Origin: Massilia agrisoli
Lineage (GTDB): Bacteria > Pseudomonadota > Gammaproteobacteria > Burkholderiales > Burkholderiaceae_D
Length of the DNA: 64,000 nt
NCBI RefSeq assembly: GCF_020831365.1
Contig: NZ_JAJHPV010000021.1
Coordinates: 248,001-312,000, forward strand
Direction: 5' to 3'
Position numbers and translations under genes: made by a program. Shown piece after piece: positions 1-9,598 of the stretch. The notes beneath the pieces are model-generated. The model ran no database searches, was not told the origin of the DNA, and saw only the letters and a program-made list of their open reading frames with translations. Each line of letters opens with the position of its first letter. The first letter of the stretch is position 1.

Positions 1-967
1 CAAGAGCACGGGCGTGTACTGCCGCCCGTCCTGCGCCGCCCGTCCGGCGCTGCGCAAGAACGTCGCCTTCCACGACAGCTGCGCCGCCGCCGAGCAGGCC
101 GGGTTTCGCGCCTGCCTGCGCTGCAAGCCTGGCCAGCCATCGCTGGCCGAACGCCATGCCGGCGTGGTCGCGCAAGCCTGCCGGCTGATCGACGCCGCCG
201 ACGGCGTGCCCGACCTCGACACGCTGGCGCAGGCCTGCGGCATGAGCCGCTTCCACTTCCACCGCATCTTCAAGGCGCACACTGGCATCACGCCGAAAGC
301 CTATGCCGACGCCGGCCGCGCGCGCCGCGTGCAGCAGGGACTGGCCGATGCGCCCACGGTGACCGAAGCAATCTACGCAGCCGGCTTCAATTCGAGCGGG
401 CGCTTTTACGCGGCGTCGGCGCAAGTGCTCGGCATGACGCCGCAAGCCTTCCGCGCGGGCGGCACCGGCGCCAGCATCCGCTTCGCCATCGCCGCCAGCT
501 CGCTCGGCGCGATCCTGGTGGCCGCCACCGACAAGGGCATCTGCGCGATCCTGATGGGCGACGACCCCGAGCTGCTGGCGCGCGACCTGCAGGACCGCTT
601 CCCGAAGGCCGAACTGCGCGGCGCGGAAGCCGACTTCGAGCAGACGGTGGCGCAGGTGGTGGCCTTTGTCGAAGCGCCCCGCATCGGCCTCGACCTGCCG
701 CTCGACGTGCGCGGCACCGCGTTCCAGCAGCGCGTATGGCAGGCGCTGCGCGAGATACCGGCAGGGCAGACGGTCAGCTATGCCGAACTGGCCGAGCGCA
801 TCGGCCTGCCGAAAGGGGCGCGCGCGATCGCCGGGGCCTGCGCCGCCAACCCGGTGGCGGTGGCGATTCCATGCCACCGGGTGGTGCGCAATGACGGCAG
901 CATTTCGGGCTACCGCTGGGGCGTCGAGCGCAAGCACGCGCTGCTCGAGCGCGAAGGCGCGAAATGA
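1..967 (+). CDS. ada: Ada bifunctional regulator / O6-methylguanine-DNA methyltransferase, 5' end outside window
   Basis: Accepts methyl groups from alkylated DNA onto its own cysteines and, once methylated, activates the adaptive response. The reading frame is open from the window edge (first full codon at base 2), so the start lies upstream. Visible parts in order: the zinc/phosphotriester domain with four cysteines (VYCRPSC and FRACLRC), an AraC-type HTH (LDTLAQACGMSRFHFHRIF, with a second helix pair near GFNSSGRFY), and the C-terminal methyltransferase domain with the acceptor motif AIPCHRVV about 30 residues from the end. All domains look intact. The stop overlaps the next start as ATGA, so the oxygenase gene downstream is probably translationally coupled to it. 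Identification is secure; only the extreme N-terminus is missing. Confidence 0.95.
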   Translation, partial: KSTGVYCRPSCAARPALRKNVAFHDSCAAAEQAGFRACLRCKPGQPSLAERHAGVVAQACRLIDAADGVPDLDTLAQACGMSRFHFHRIFKAHTGITPKAYADAGRARRVQQGLADAPTVTEAIYAAGFNSSGRFYAASAQVLGMTPQAFRAGGTGASIRFAIAASSLGAILVAATDKGICAILMGDDPELLARDLQDRFPKAELRGAEADFEQTVAQVVAFVEAPRIGLDLPLDVRGTAFQQRVWQALREIPAGQTVSYAELAERIGLPKGARAIAGACAANPVAVAIPCHRVVRNDGSISGYRWGVERKHALLEREGAK

Positions 968-1644
968 ACTGGGAACGCATCGGCGCGCAGCTCGACAACG
1001 ACGGCTGCGCGGTCGTGCCCCAGCTGCTGTCAGCCGGCGAGTGCGCCGCCTACGCGCACGCATACGGGGACGACAGCCTGTATCGCAGCCGCGTGCTGAT
1101 GGAGCGCCACGGCTTCGGCAAAGGCGAATACAAATACTTCGCTTACCCGCTGCCCCCAGGCCTGGCGCTGCTGCGCGAGTCGCTGTACGGGCCGCTGGCG
1201 GCCATCGCCAACCGCTGGCACGAGGCGATGGGCATCGACACCCGCTTCCCGGCGCAGCATGCGGACTTTATCGCGCGCTGCCACGCGGCCGGCCAGCGCC
1301 GCCCGACGCCGCTGATCCTCCAGTACCACGCGGGCGACTACAACTGCCTGCACCAGGACCTGTACGGCGAGCACGTATTCCCGCTGCAGGTGGCGATACT
1401 GCTGTCGCAACCCGGCAGGGACTTCAGCGGCGGCGAGTTTGTGCTGACCGAGCAGCGCCCGCGCATGCAGTCGCGGGTCGAGGTAGTGCCGCTCGGGCAG
1501 GGCGATGCGGTGATCTTCCCGGTGCATTACCGTCCGGTGAATGGCAGTCGCGGCGTCTACCGCGTCAACATGCGCCATGGCGTCAGCCGGCTGCGCGCCG
1601 GCCTGCGCCACACGCTGGGCGTGATATTCCACGACGCCGAATAG
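964..1644 (+). CDS. 2-oxoglutarate/Fe(II)-dependent oxygenase, ada-linked
   Basis: Protein of 226 residues with the double-stranded beta-helix signature of 2OG/Fe(II) dioxygenases. It has LQYHAGDYNCLHQDLYG (HxD iron ligands near residues 136-138), a distal histidine in FPVHYRP, and a basic C-terminal stretch (NMRHGVSRLRAGLRHTLG) that could hold the 2-oxoglutarate-binding arginine. The ATG overlaps the ada stop by four bases, the same position alkB holds behind ada in E. coli. The overall sequence is not canonical AlkB; it resembles the uncharacterised COG3826-type group. A role in repair or signalling of alkylation damage is inferred from the operon only. No separate promoter is evident between the two genes. 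Confidence 0.8.
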   Translation: MNWERIGAQLDNDGCAVVPQLLSAGECAAYAHAYGDDSLYRSRVLMERHGFGKGEYKYFAYPLPPGLALLRESLYGPLAAIANRWHEAMGIDTRFPAQHADFIARCHAAGQRRPTPLILQYHAGDYNCLHQDLYGEHVFPLQVAILLSQPGRDFSGGEFVLTEQRPRMQSRVEVVPLGQGDAVIFPVHYRPVNGSRGVYRVNMRHGVSRLRAGLRHTLGVIFHDAE

Positions 1645-1670
1645 ATGGCCGCGAGGGCGCCGGTTCGCTT

Positions 1671-1699
1671 TTGACTGTCGCGCCCTGAATTTCGATACA
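1671..1699 (+). promoter_or_regulatory. Candidate sigma-70 promoter of the amidohydrolase gene
   Basis: TTGACT at 1671-1676 and GATACA at 1694-1699 are separated by 17 bases and lie about 45 bases before the ATG at 1743. The spacing is ideal and the -35 is good, but the -10 matches consensus only partly. Confidence 0.45.
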
Positions 1700-1742
1700 C
1701 TCCGTTTGTTGTTTTCGAACTTATAAAAAAACGGAGAGATTG

Positions 1743-3420
1743 ATGCGCATGATTCCCCTGCAGAGTTCCCTGTTGGCCCTTTCGCTTGGCGCCATGGCGC
1801 CGGCCCTGGCCGACACTGTCATCGACAACGCCAACGGCTACACGCTCAACAGCAAAAATGAACTGGTGAGGTTCGCCTCGCTGGCCTTCGACGACAAGGG
1901 GCGCATCATCGCGGTCGGCGGCGCAAAGGAAGTCGCGGCAAAGGCAAAGAACGCGCGCCACATCGACGTGCAGGGCAAAACGGTACTGCCAGGCCTGATC
2001 GACGCGCACGGCCACGTGTTCGGCCTGGGCGAGATGCTGACCCAGCTCGACCTCTCCGCCTCCGCCACCCTGGCCGACGCGCTCAAGGCAGCTGGCGACT
2101 ACGCCCGCGCCAACCCGGGCCAACCCGGGCCAGGCATGGCTGCGCGGGCGTGGATGGAACCAGGAGATCTGGAAGCTCGGACGCTTCCCCACCGCGGCGG
2201 AACTCGACGGCGCGGTGGCGGACCGCCCGATCTGGCTCGAGCGGGTCGACGGCCACGCCGGCTGGGGCAACTCGCGCGTGCTGCAGCTGGCCGGCATCAC
2301 CAGGGATACACCCGACCCGGCAGGCGGCAAGATCGTGCGCGACGCGAACGGTAACGCAACCGGCGTCCTGGTCGACTCCGCCCAGGACCTCGTCACCAAA
2401 GTGATGCCGAAGCAAACCGAGGCCGAAGCGCGCCGTGTACTTGACCGCTCGCTCCAGCAGATCGCAAAGATGGGCCTGACCAGCGTCCACGACGCGGGCA
2501 TTGGCGCGGGCCACGACCGCCTGTACCGCGACTATGCCGGCAACAAGAAGCTGACCACGCGCGTGTACGGCATGATCGGCGACGTGGCCGCCGACTTCGA
2601 CGAGCTGTCGAAAAACGGCCCGCTCAAAACCTACGCCAACGACATGTATGTACTGCGCTCGGTAAAGCTGTACTCCGACGGCGCGCTGGGCAGCCGCGGC
2701 GCCGCCCTGATCGAGCCATACAGCGACGAGCCGAAATCGCACGGCCTGCTGTTCCGTAAAAGCCACGACATCTACGGCCTGATGGAAAAGGCGATGAAGA
2801 AGGGCTACCAGGTCAATGTGCACGCCATTGGCGACGCCGGCAACCGCCAGATCCTCGACGGCTACAAGAAGCTGGTCGACCGTACTGCGACAGCCGGGCT
2901 GCGTCACCGCATGGAGCACGCGCAGGTCGTCACGATGGAGGACATCGCGCGCTTCAAGGAGATCGGCATCGTGCCGTCGATGCAGCCGACGCACGCGACC
3001 TCCGACATGAACATGGCCGAAGACCGGGTCGGGCCGAAGCGCATCAAGGGCGCCTACGCATGGCGCACCTTCCTCAAGCAGGGCTCGAAGATCGCCTGCG
3101 GCTCCGACTTCCCGGTCGAATCGCCAAACCCGTTCTACGGCATCCATGCCGCGGTAACGCGCCAGGACGCGGCCGGCCGCCCGGACGGCGGCTGGTACGC
3201 CAACGAGGCGATGACCTTGAAGGAAGCGTTCCGTTGCTTCACCCTTGACGCAGCCTATGCCGGGCACCAGGAAAAAGCACTAGGCTCGCTGGAAGCGGGC
3301 AAATGGGCCGATTTCATCGTCATCGACCAGGACTTGTTCAAGATGCCGGCGAAGGACATCCACAAGACGGTCGTGCTGCAGACCTGGGTGGCGGGGCAGC
3401 AGGTATACAGCTCAAAATAA
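1743..3420 (+). pseudogene. Exported amidohydrolase (YtcJ-like), frameshifted by a 10-bp tandem duplication
   Basis: Metal-dependent amidohydrolase of the YtcJ/amidohydrolase 3 type, split across two frames. The first frame runs from ATG 1743 (a TTG three bases earlier is less likely; ACGGAGAGA precedes) and encodes an N-terminal signal peptide (MRMIPLQSSLLALSLGAMAP) and the HxH metal motif in IDAHGHVFG. The second frame carries HAIGDAGNR, the HRMEHAQ histidine and the GSDFPVE aspartate. The shift falls at 2111-2130, where a 10-base unit occurs twice. Removing one copy joins the frames into one continuous protein of about 555 residues, reading ANPGQAWLRGRGWNQEIW across the junction, which is normal for the family. 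As it stands the product is truncated soon after the junction. It could be a fresh inactivating mutation, a reversible slippage site or an assembly error. The gene lies just upstream of the hut operon but has its own promoter-like sequence. Confidence 0.85.
2111..2130 (+). repeat. Perfect 10-bp tandem duplication causing a frameshift
   Basis: CAACCCGGGC occurs twice head to tail at 2111-2120 and 2121-2130 and is followed by CAGGCATGG. The 10-base gain is not a multiple of three. It explains exactly the frame change between the two halves of the amidohydrolase. Confidence 0.95.
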
Positions 3421-3426
3421 GCCAAC

Positions 3427-3456
3427 CCGTCGTTCCCGCGTTCGGGGGAGCGACGG
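3427..3456. repeat. Hairpin downstream of the amidohydrolase, related to the TTCCCG repeat family
   Basis: CCGTCGTTCCC (3427-3437) pairs with GGGAGCGACGG (3446-3456), with one G-T wobble. There is no T-tract, so it is at best a weak terminator. The sequence resembles half of the palindromic repeats at 36252-36355 and 58896-59002. Confidence 0.5.
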
Positions 3457-3481
3457 AATTGGGGGGCGCTGACAAAAAGAA

Positions 3482-3510
3482 TTGACTACCTTGTATAGAC
3501 AACTTAGACT
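3482..3510 (+). promoter_or_regulatory. hut operon promoter with HutC-like operator
   Basis: TTGACT (3482-3487) and TAGACT (3505-3510) with a 17-base spacer form a plausible sigma-70 promoter. The spacer contains the near-palindrome TTGTATAGACAA (3491-3502). This resembles the TGTATA-ACA type operators bound by the GntR-family repressor HutC, which releases DNA on binding urocanate. Placement inside the core promoter fits repression. No hutC gene is in the window. Confidence 0.6.
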
Positions 3511-3572
3511 TTGAGGATGCATGATGGCGCGCCGGTGCAGGCGCGCCCCTTTAACCTTCAAGGAATAGCGCC

Positions 3573-5285
3573 ATGAGCCACGATTCGAACCACCTGGACG
3601 ACGATCCGCGTTACGACGGCAGCCGCGAGATCCGCGCCCCGCGCGGCACTGAACTCTCCTGCAAAAGCTGGCTTACCGAAGCCGCCTACCGCATGATCCA
3701 GAATAACCTCGACGCCGAGGTGGCCGAGAATCCGAAGCACCTGGTGGTGTACGGCGGCATCGGCCGCGCAGCCCGCAACTGGGCCTGCTACGACCAGATC
3801 CTCGCCTCCCTGCGCGAGCTCGAAGACGACCAGACCCTGCTGATCCAGTCCGGCAAACCGGTCGGCGTATTCCAGACCCACGAGAACGCGCCGCGCGTGC
3901 TGCTGGCGAACTCGAACCTGGTGCCAAAGTGGGCCAACTGGGAACACTTCAACGAACTCGATCGCAAGGGCCTGTTCATGTACGGCCAGATGACCGCGGG
4001 CAGCTGGATCTACATTGGCACCCAGGGCATCGTGCAGGGCACCTACGAAACCTTCGCCGAAGCAGGGCGCCAGCACTTTGGCGGCGACTGGGGCGGCAAG
4101 TGGATCCTGACGGCGGGCCTGGGCGGCATGGGCGGCGCGCAGCCGCTGGCCGCGACCTTCGCCGGCGCCGTTTCGCTCAACATCGAGTGCCAGCAAAGCA
4201 GCATCGACTTCCGCCTGCGCACCCGCTACGTCGACAAGCAGGCCAGGGACATCGACGACGCCATCGCGCTGATCAAACACCACACCGAAAAGCGCGAAGC
4301 GGTGTCGATCGCGCTGCTCGGCAACGCCGCCGACGTGTTGCCGGAACTGGTCAAGCGCGCCAAAGCCGGCGGCATTGTGCCGGACCTGGTCACCGACCAG
4401 ACCTCGGCGCATGACCTGATCAACGGCTACCTGCCGCGCGGCTGGACCGTGGAGCAGTGGAAGGCAGCCCAAAAAGACCCGTCGCAGCACGCTCGCCTGA
4501 AGGCCGAAGCTGCCGCATCGTGCGCCGTGCACGTGCAGGCGATCCTCGACTTCCACGCGATGGGCGTCAAGGCCGTCGACTACGGCAACAACATCCGCCA
4601 GGTCGCGCTGGACGAAGGCGTCAAGGATGCCTTCGCGTTCCCGGGCTTTGTGCCGGCCTACATCCGCCCACAGTTCTGCGAAGGGCGCGGCCCGTTCCGC
4701 TGGGTGGCCCTTTCGGGCGACCCGGAAGACATCTACAAGACCGACGCCAAGATCAAGGAGCTGTTCCCGCACCACGCGCAGGTGCACCGCTGGCTCGACA
4801 TGGCGCGCGAGCGCATCGCCTTCCAGGGCCTGCCGGCGCGTATCTGCTGGCTGGGACTGGGCGAACGCCACATCGCAGGCCTGGCATTCAACGAGATGGT
4901 GCGCACCGGCGAACTGAAGGCCCCGATCGTGATCGGCCGCGACCACCTCGACACCGGCTCGGTCGCCAGCCCGAACCGCGAAACCGAGAGCATGCGCGAC
5001 GGCACCGACGCGGTATCCGACTGGCCGCTGCTGAACGCAATGCTCAACACCGCTGGCGGCGCCACCTGGGTGTCGCTGCACCACGGCGGCGGCGTGGGCA
5101 TGGGCTACTCGCAGCATTCGGGCGTGGTTATCGTGGCTGATGGCACCGATGCTGCAGCCAAGCGCCTTGCGCGCGTGCTGGTCAACGACAGCGGTTCCGG
5201 CGTCATGCGCCATGCCGATGCCGGCTACGAGACCGCGATCGACTGCGCCAAGCGCAACGGCCTCAATCTCCCGATGATCAAGTAA
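3573..5285 (+). CDS. hutU: Urocanate hydratase
   Basis: Second step of histidine breakdown: adds water to urocanate to give 4-imidazolone-5-propionate, using tightly bound NAD. The protein has 570 residues, close to the usual 555-560, and shows the family signature [20 protein letters not shown] near residue 370 and the glycine-rich [16 protein letters not shown] near the C-terminus. AAGGA lies 8 bases before the ATG. It is first in the operon and sits 15 bases before hutH. Cytoplasmic. No anomalies seen. Confidence 0.97.
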   Translation: MSHDSNHLDDDPRYDGSREIRAPRGTELSCKSWLTEAAYRMIQNNLDAEVAENPKHLVVYGGIGRAARNWACYDQILASLRELEDDQTLLIQSGKPVGVFQTHENAPRVLLANSNLVPKWANWEHFNELDRKGLFMYGQMTAGSWIYIGTQGIVQGTYETFAEAGRQHFGGDWGGKWILTAGLGGMGGAQPLAATFAGAVSLNIECQQSSIDFRLRTRYVDKQARDIDDAIALIKHHTEKREAVSIALLGNAADVLPELVKRAKAGGIVPDLVTDQTSAHDLINGYLPRGWTVEQWKAAQKDPSQHARLKAEAAASCAVHVQAILDFHAMGVKAVDYGNNIRQVALDEGVKDAFAFPGFVPAYIRPQFCEGRGPFRWVALSGDPEDIYKTDAKIKELFPHHAQVHRWLDMARERIAFQGLPARICWLGLGERHIAGLAFNEMVRTGELKAPIVIGRDHLDTGSVASPNRETESMRDGTDAVSDWPLLNAMLNTAGGATWVSLHHGGGVGMGYSQHSGVVIVADGTDAAAKRLARVLVNDSGSGVMRHADAGYETAIDCAKRNGLNLPMIK

Positions 5286-5299
5286 AGAATAACGAGACA

Positions 5300-6850
5300 A
5301 TGAATATGCATCCAAACATTGGCTGGACCCTGACCCCTGGCGCAATGACGCTGGCCGACCTGCGCTCCGTGTGGGCGTCGCAAACCAAACTGACCCTGGC
5401 CGCTGAAGCGTATCCGGTGATCCGCAAGTCGGCCGCGGCGGTCGAAGCCATCGTCGCAAAGGGCGATGCAGCCTACGGCATCAACACCGGTTTCGGCCTG
5501 CTGGCAAAGACCCGCATCCCTGACGCCAAGCTCGAAGAACTGCAGCGCAACCTGATCCTGTCGCACTCCGTCGGCACCGGCGAACTGCTGTCGGACGCGG
5601 TAGCGCGCCTGATCGTGCTGATGAAAATCGGCAGCCTGGCGCGCGGCTTCTCCGGCGTGCGCCCGGTGATCATCGACACGCTGATCGCGATCTACAACGC
5701 AGGCATCACGCCGGCGATTCCTGCCAAGGGTTCGGTTGGCGCATCGGGCGACCTCGCGCCGCTGGCGCACATGACGCTAGCGATCATGGGCGTGGGCCAG
5801 GTACGCGTGGACGGCAAGCTGGTCGACGCGGCTGACGCACTGAAGGCGGCGGGCATCGAGCCTGTCGTGCTGGCCGCAAAAGAGGGCCTGGCGCTGATCA
5901 ACGGCACCCAGACCTCGACCGCGCTGGCGCTGCACGGCCTGTTCATGGCCGAACGCCTGCTGGAAGCGGGCATCGTGACCGGCGCGCTGTCGCTGGACGC
6001 GGCCAAGGGCAGCGACTCGCCGTTCGACGCGCGCGTGCACGAAGTGCGTGGCCAGCCTGGCCAGATCGCCACCGCGGGCATGTACCGCCAGCTGGTGTCG
6101 GGCAGCGCCATCCGCGCCTCGCACCTGGTTGGCGACGAGCGCGTGCAGGACCCGTACAGCCTGCGCTGCCAGCCGCAAGTCATGGGCGCGGTCATGGACC
6201 TCATCAAGAACGTCGCGCGCACCCTGCTGATCGAAGCCAACGCGGTCACCGACAACCCGCTGATCTTCCCGGAGACCGGCGAGATCATCTCGGGCGGTAA
6301 CTTCCACGCCGAGCCGGTGGCCTTCGCCGCCGACACGCTGGCGCTGGCCATCGCCGAAATCGGCGCACTGTCGGAGCGCCGCATCGCGCTGCTGATCGAC
6401 GCCACCTTGTCCGGCCTGCCGCCGTTCCTGGTGCGCGACCCTGGCGTCAACTCCGGCTTCATGATCGCCCACGTCACCGCCGCCGCGCTGGCGTCCGAGA
6501 ACAAGTCGCTGGCGCATCCGGCCAGCGTCGACAGCCTGCCGACGTCGGCCAACCAGGAAGACCACGTCAGCATGGCCACCTTCGCTGCGCGCCGCCTTGA
6601 CGATATGGCGCACAATACGGCGGTCATCGTCGGCATCGAACTGCTGGCGGCGGCGCAGGGCGTCGACTTCCATCGCCCGCTGGCCTCGTCCGCGCACCTC
6701 GAACACGTGCATGGCCAGCTGCGCCAGAAGGTGCCGTTCTTCGACACCGACCGCTTCTTCGCGCCGGACATCGAAGCGGCCAAGCAGATGGTCATCAAAG
6801 GTGAACTGAGCGCGTCCTGCAAGGAGCTGTTCGCATCGCTGTATAACTGA
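5300..6850 (+). CDS. hutH: Histidine ammonia-lyase (histidase)
   Basis: First step of the pathway: removes ammonia from L-histidine to give urocanate. The 516-residue protein contains [14 protein letters not shown], in which Ala-Ser-Gly cyclises to the MIO electrophile, and the conserved [10 protein letters not shown] near the C-terminus. A second in-frame ATG lies six bases after the first; either could start translation. It follows hutU and precedes hutG by 14 bases. Confidence 0.97.
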   Translation: MNMHPNIGWTLTPGAMTLADLRSVWASQTKLTLAAEAYPVIRKSAAAVEAIVAKGDAAYGINTGFGLLAKTRIPDAKLEELQRNLILSHSVGTGELLSDAVARLIVLMKIGSLARGFSGVRPVIIDTLIAIYNAGITPAIPAKGSVGASGDLAPLAHMTLAIMGVGQVRVDGKLVDAADALKAAGIEPVVLAAKEGLALINGTQTSTALALHGLFMAERLLEAGIVTGALSLDAAKGSDSPFDARVHEVRGQPGQIATAGMYRQLVSGSAIRASHLVGDERVQDPYSLRCQPQVMGAVMDLIKNVARTLLIEANAVTDNPLIFPETGEIISGGNFHAEPVAFAADTLALAIAEIGALSERRIALLIDATLSGLPPFLVRDPGVNSGFMIAHVTAAALASENKSLAHPASVDSLPTSANQEDHVSMATFAARRLDDMAHNTAVIVGIELLAAAQGVDFHRPLASSAHLEHVHGQLRQKVPFFDTDRFFAPDIEAAKQMVIKGELSASCKELFASLYN

Positions 6851-6864
6851 TTCAGGAGCCAGGC

Positions 6865-7653
6865 ATGGATTTCCAGTTCAAGGCAGGCACGCTTCCGTTC
6901 CTGGTGTCGATGCCGCACGTCGGCACCGACATCCCGGACGATATCGCGGCTCGCCTGTCGCCCGAGGCATTGCTGAAGCCCGACACCGACTGGCACCTGG
7001 TGCAGCTGTACGATTTCCTGGAGCAGATGGGCGCGTCGACCATTGCGGCGCGCTGGTCGCGCTACGTGATCGACCTGAACCGCCCGCCCGAGGACACCAA
7101 CCTGTATCCCGGCATGGACACCACCGGCCTGTGCCCGGTCGATACCTTCAGCAGCGCGCCGCTGTACAAGCCGGGCCAGGAGCCTGATGAAGACGAGGTG
7201 CGGGTCCGCCTCAAGCACTACTGGCACCCGTATCATTCGCAGGTCCGCGCCGAGCTTAACCGCCTGCTGGCAATCCACGGCAAGGTGGTGCTGTGGGACG
7301 CGCACTCGATTGCATCCGTGGTGCCGCGCTTCTTCGAAGGCCGCCTGCCGGACCTGAACTTCGGTACCGCCAGCGGCGCCTCCTGCGCGCCGGGACTGGA
7401 GCAGGCCGTGGTCGGCGCCGCGCAGGCGCAGGACCGATTCTCGGTGGCGGTCAACGGCCGCTTCAAGGGAGGCTACATCACACGCCACTTCGGCAAGCCG
7501 GACAACAACGTGCATGCGATCCAGCTCGAGATGGCGCAGTGCCTGTACATGGACGAGGCGCCGCCGTTCGCCTACCGGCCGGAGCGCGCCCGCGACATCC
7601 AGGGCCTGCTTCAGCAGATGATGGAAGCGGCGGTCAACTGGGTGCGGACATGA
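6865..7653 (+). CDS. hutG: N-formylglutamate deformylase
   Basis: Last step of the five-step route: hydrolyses N-formylglutamate to glutamate and formate. The 262-residue protein shows SMPHVGTDIP near residue 16, DLNRPPEDTNLYPG near residue 70 and DAHSI near residue 150, all typical of the formylglutamate amidohydrolase family and different from the arginase-like formimidoylglutamase. CAGGAG stands 8 bases before the ATG. The stop overlaps the hutF start as ATGA. Confidence 0.94.
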   Translation: MDFQFKAGTLPFLVSMPHVGTDIPDDIAARLSPEALLKPDTDWHLVQLYDFLEQMGASTIAARWSRYVIDLNRPPEDTNLYPGMDTTGLCPVDTFSSAPLYKPGQEPDEDEVRVRLKHYWHPYHSQVRAELNRLLAIHGKVVLWDAHSIASVVPRFFEGRLPDLNFGTASGASCAPGLEQAVVGAAQAQDRFSVAVNGRFKGGYITRHFGKPDNNVHAIQLEMAQCLYMDEAPPFAYRPERARDIQGLLQQMMEAAVNWVRT

Positions 7654-9017
7654 ACGCCCTGTTCGCCCGCCATGCGCTGCTGCCGGAAGGCTGGCGGCGC
7701 GACGTCCACATCGAATGGAACGCCGACGGCGACCTGCTGGCGGTGACGCCCGATGCCGCGCCTCCCGCAGGCGTGGCTGCCGCGGACCTGGTCATGCCCG
7801 GCATGGTCAACCTGCACTCGCACGCCTTCCAGCGCGCGCTCGGCGGGCTGACCGAAACGGCGGGCGAGGGCCCGGACAGCTTCTGGACCTGGCGCGACCT
7901 GATGTACCGGTTCGCCCGCAACATCACCCCGGAGCACATCGAAGCCATCGCCGCCCAGCTGTTTTCGGAATGCCTGCGCCATGGTTATACCTCGGTGTGC
8001 GAGTTCCATTACGTGCAGCGCGACCAGCAGGGAGCGATGTACGCGCGGCCCGCGGAGACCGCCGAGCGTGTCGTGGCCGCCGCGAAAACGGCAGGCATCG
8101 GCATCACGATGCTGCCTGTGCTGTACAGCTATTCCGGCTTCGGCGAACAGCCGCTCAAGCCTGAACAAAACCGCTTCCGCACCGATGCAGCCGATATCCT
8201 GCACATCATCGACGCGCTTGAACCGCTGCGCGATGCGCAGACCGAGGTTGGCGTTGCGCCGCACTCGCTGCGCGCCGCGTCCATCGGGCAGGTGCGCGAG
8301 GTGCTCGCCAGCCTGCCAGGCGAGCGCCCGGTGCACATCCATATCGCGGAGCAGCAGGCCGAGGTGCAGCAAAGCGTGGCGCAGACGGGGGCACGCCCTG
8401 TGCGCTACCTGATGGACAACATCGACATCGATGCGCGCTGGTGCCTGGTGCACGCCACGCACCTTGACGATGGCGAGGTCGCGGCGCTTGCCGCCAGCGG
8501 CGCGGTGGCTGGTTTATGCCCGACGACAGAGGCCAACCTCGGCGACGGCCTGTTCCCGCTCGAGCCCTTCATCAAGGCGGGAGGCCGCTTTGGCATCGGC
8601 AGCGACAGCCATATTTCGCAAAGCGCCGTCGAAGAACTGCGCTGGCTCGAGTACGGCCAGCGGCTGCTGCACCAGCGCCGCAACGTGGCCGCGTCGGGCA
8701 CGCAGCGCAAGGTCGGCGACTTCCTGTGGCAAGGCGCACTTCAAGGTGGCGCGCTTGCCGCGGGACGCAAGGTAGGATCGCTGTCAGCGGGCCTGCGCGC
8801 CGACCTGCTGGTGCTCGACAGCGAGCATCCGAACCTGGACGGCGCCGAGGCATCCGATGTGCTGGGCAGCTTCGTCTTCTGCGGTAACGACAACCTGGTA
8901 AGAGACGTGCTGGTTGGCGGCCGCTGGGTGGTGAAGGATGGCGCGCATATCGGCCAGGCGGCGATTACGCAACGCTACAAACGAGTGCTTACCGAACTGC
9001 GAAGGCTACGATCATGA
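7650..9017 (+). CDS. hutF: Formimidoylglutamate deiminase
   Basis: Converts N-formimidoyl-L-glutamate to N-formylglutamate and ammonia. This is the amidohydrolase-superfamily enzyme that, with HutG, defines the five-step pathway. The frame stays open well upstream, inside hutG, but the ATGA overlap at 7650 gives the expected 455 residues. Metal ligands are visible in VNLHSHAFQRAL near residue 55, HIHIAEQQ near residue 229 and the aspartate of GIGSDSHISQS near residue 315. The stop overlaps hutD, again as ATGA. Confidence 0.95.
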   Translation: MNALFARHALLPEGWRRDVHIEWNADGDLLAVTPDAAPPAGVAAADLVMPGMVNLHSHAFQRALGGLTETAGEGPDSFWTWRDLMYRFARNITPEHIEAIAAQLFSECLRHGYTSVCEFHYVQRDQQGAMYARPAETAERVVAAAKTAGIGITMLPVLYSYSGFGEQPLKPEQNRFRTDAADILHIIDALEPLRDAQTEVGVAPHSLRAASIGQVREVLASLPGERPVHIHIAEQQAEVQQSVAQTGARPVRYLMDNIDIDARWCLVHATHLDDGEVAALAASGAVAGLCPTTEANLGDGLFPLEPFIKAGGRFGIGSDSHISQSAVEELRWLEYGQRLLHQRRNVAASGTQRKVGDFLWQGALQGGALAAGRKVGSLSAGLRADLLVLDSEHPNLDGAEASDVLGSFVFCGNDNLVRDVLVGGRWVVKDGAHIGQAAITQRYKRVLTELRRLRS

Positions 9018-9598
9018 CAGTCCTGATTCCGTACGCAAGCCTTGAACCGGCGCCGTGGAAGAACGGCGGCGGCAGCACCACCGAAATTGCGGTGTATCCG
9101 CCCGGCGCCGCATTCGATGAGTTCGACTGGCGCATCAGCCTGGCGACCATCGCGCACGACGGGCCGTTTTCCATTTTCCGCGGCATAGACCGGACGCTGG
9201 CGCTGGTCGACGGGCCGGGCGTCAACCTCGATATCGACGGCGACTCGCGCTTTCTGCTGACCGAGGAGTCGCCGGTCGTGGAGTTCCCGGGCGAGGCGCG
9301 GGTGAGCGCGTCGATGCTGGGCGAACCGACTACCGACTTCAATGTGATGACGCGGCGGGCGCGCTGCCACCATCGGCTTGGCCGCCGCAGCCTCGAAGGC
9401 ATTTCCGAGTTTGCGCCGCGCGGCGACATCACCATCCTGTTCCTGGCGGAAGGCGAAAGCCTGTCGGTGTGCAGCGACACTGAACGCATCGGCATGGTGC
9501 GCTTTGACGCCGTGATCTTCGATACCGACACCGTATGGAAGCTCGAAACGACGGAGGCCGCGGTGCTGGTGGTCGATATCTTCCTGGACGGTGCGTAA
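9014..9598 (+). CDS. hutD: HutD family cupin protein
   Basis: Protein of 194 residues of the HutD/Ves family, bicupin-like and without a proven enzymatic reaction. The family start is recognisable as YASLEPAPWKNGGGSTTEI, with FDWRISLATIAHDGPFS following. In Pseudomonas HutD has been proposed to moderate hut flux, possibly by binding a pathway intermediate. It is coupled to hutF by ATGA and abuts hutI (TAAATG), so it is co-translated with the enzymes. Confidence 0.92.
   Translation: MTVLIPYASLEPAPWKNGGGSTTEIAVYPPGAAFDEFDWRISLATIAHDGPFSIFRGIDRTLALVDGPGVNLDIDGDSRFLLTEESPVVEFPGEARVSASMLGEPTTDFNVMTRRARCHHRLGRRSLEGISEFAPRGDITILFLAEGESLSVCSDTERIGMVRFDAVIFDTDTVWKLETTEAAVLVVDIFLDGA

Noticed and set aside
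964-1644. Naming the oxygenase alkB from its position behind ada
   Set aside because: Only the iron motif and context agree; the nucleotide-recognition and C-terminal RxNxTxR patterns of AlkB are not seen.
3558-5459. Long minus-strand open frame opposite hutU
   Set aside because: Shadow of hutU; no start signals and no domain pattern.
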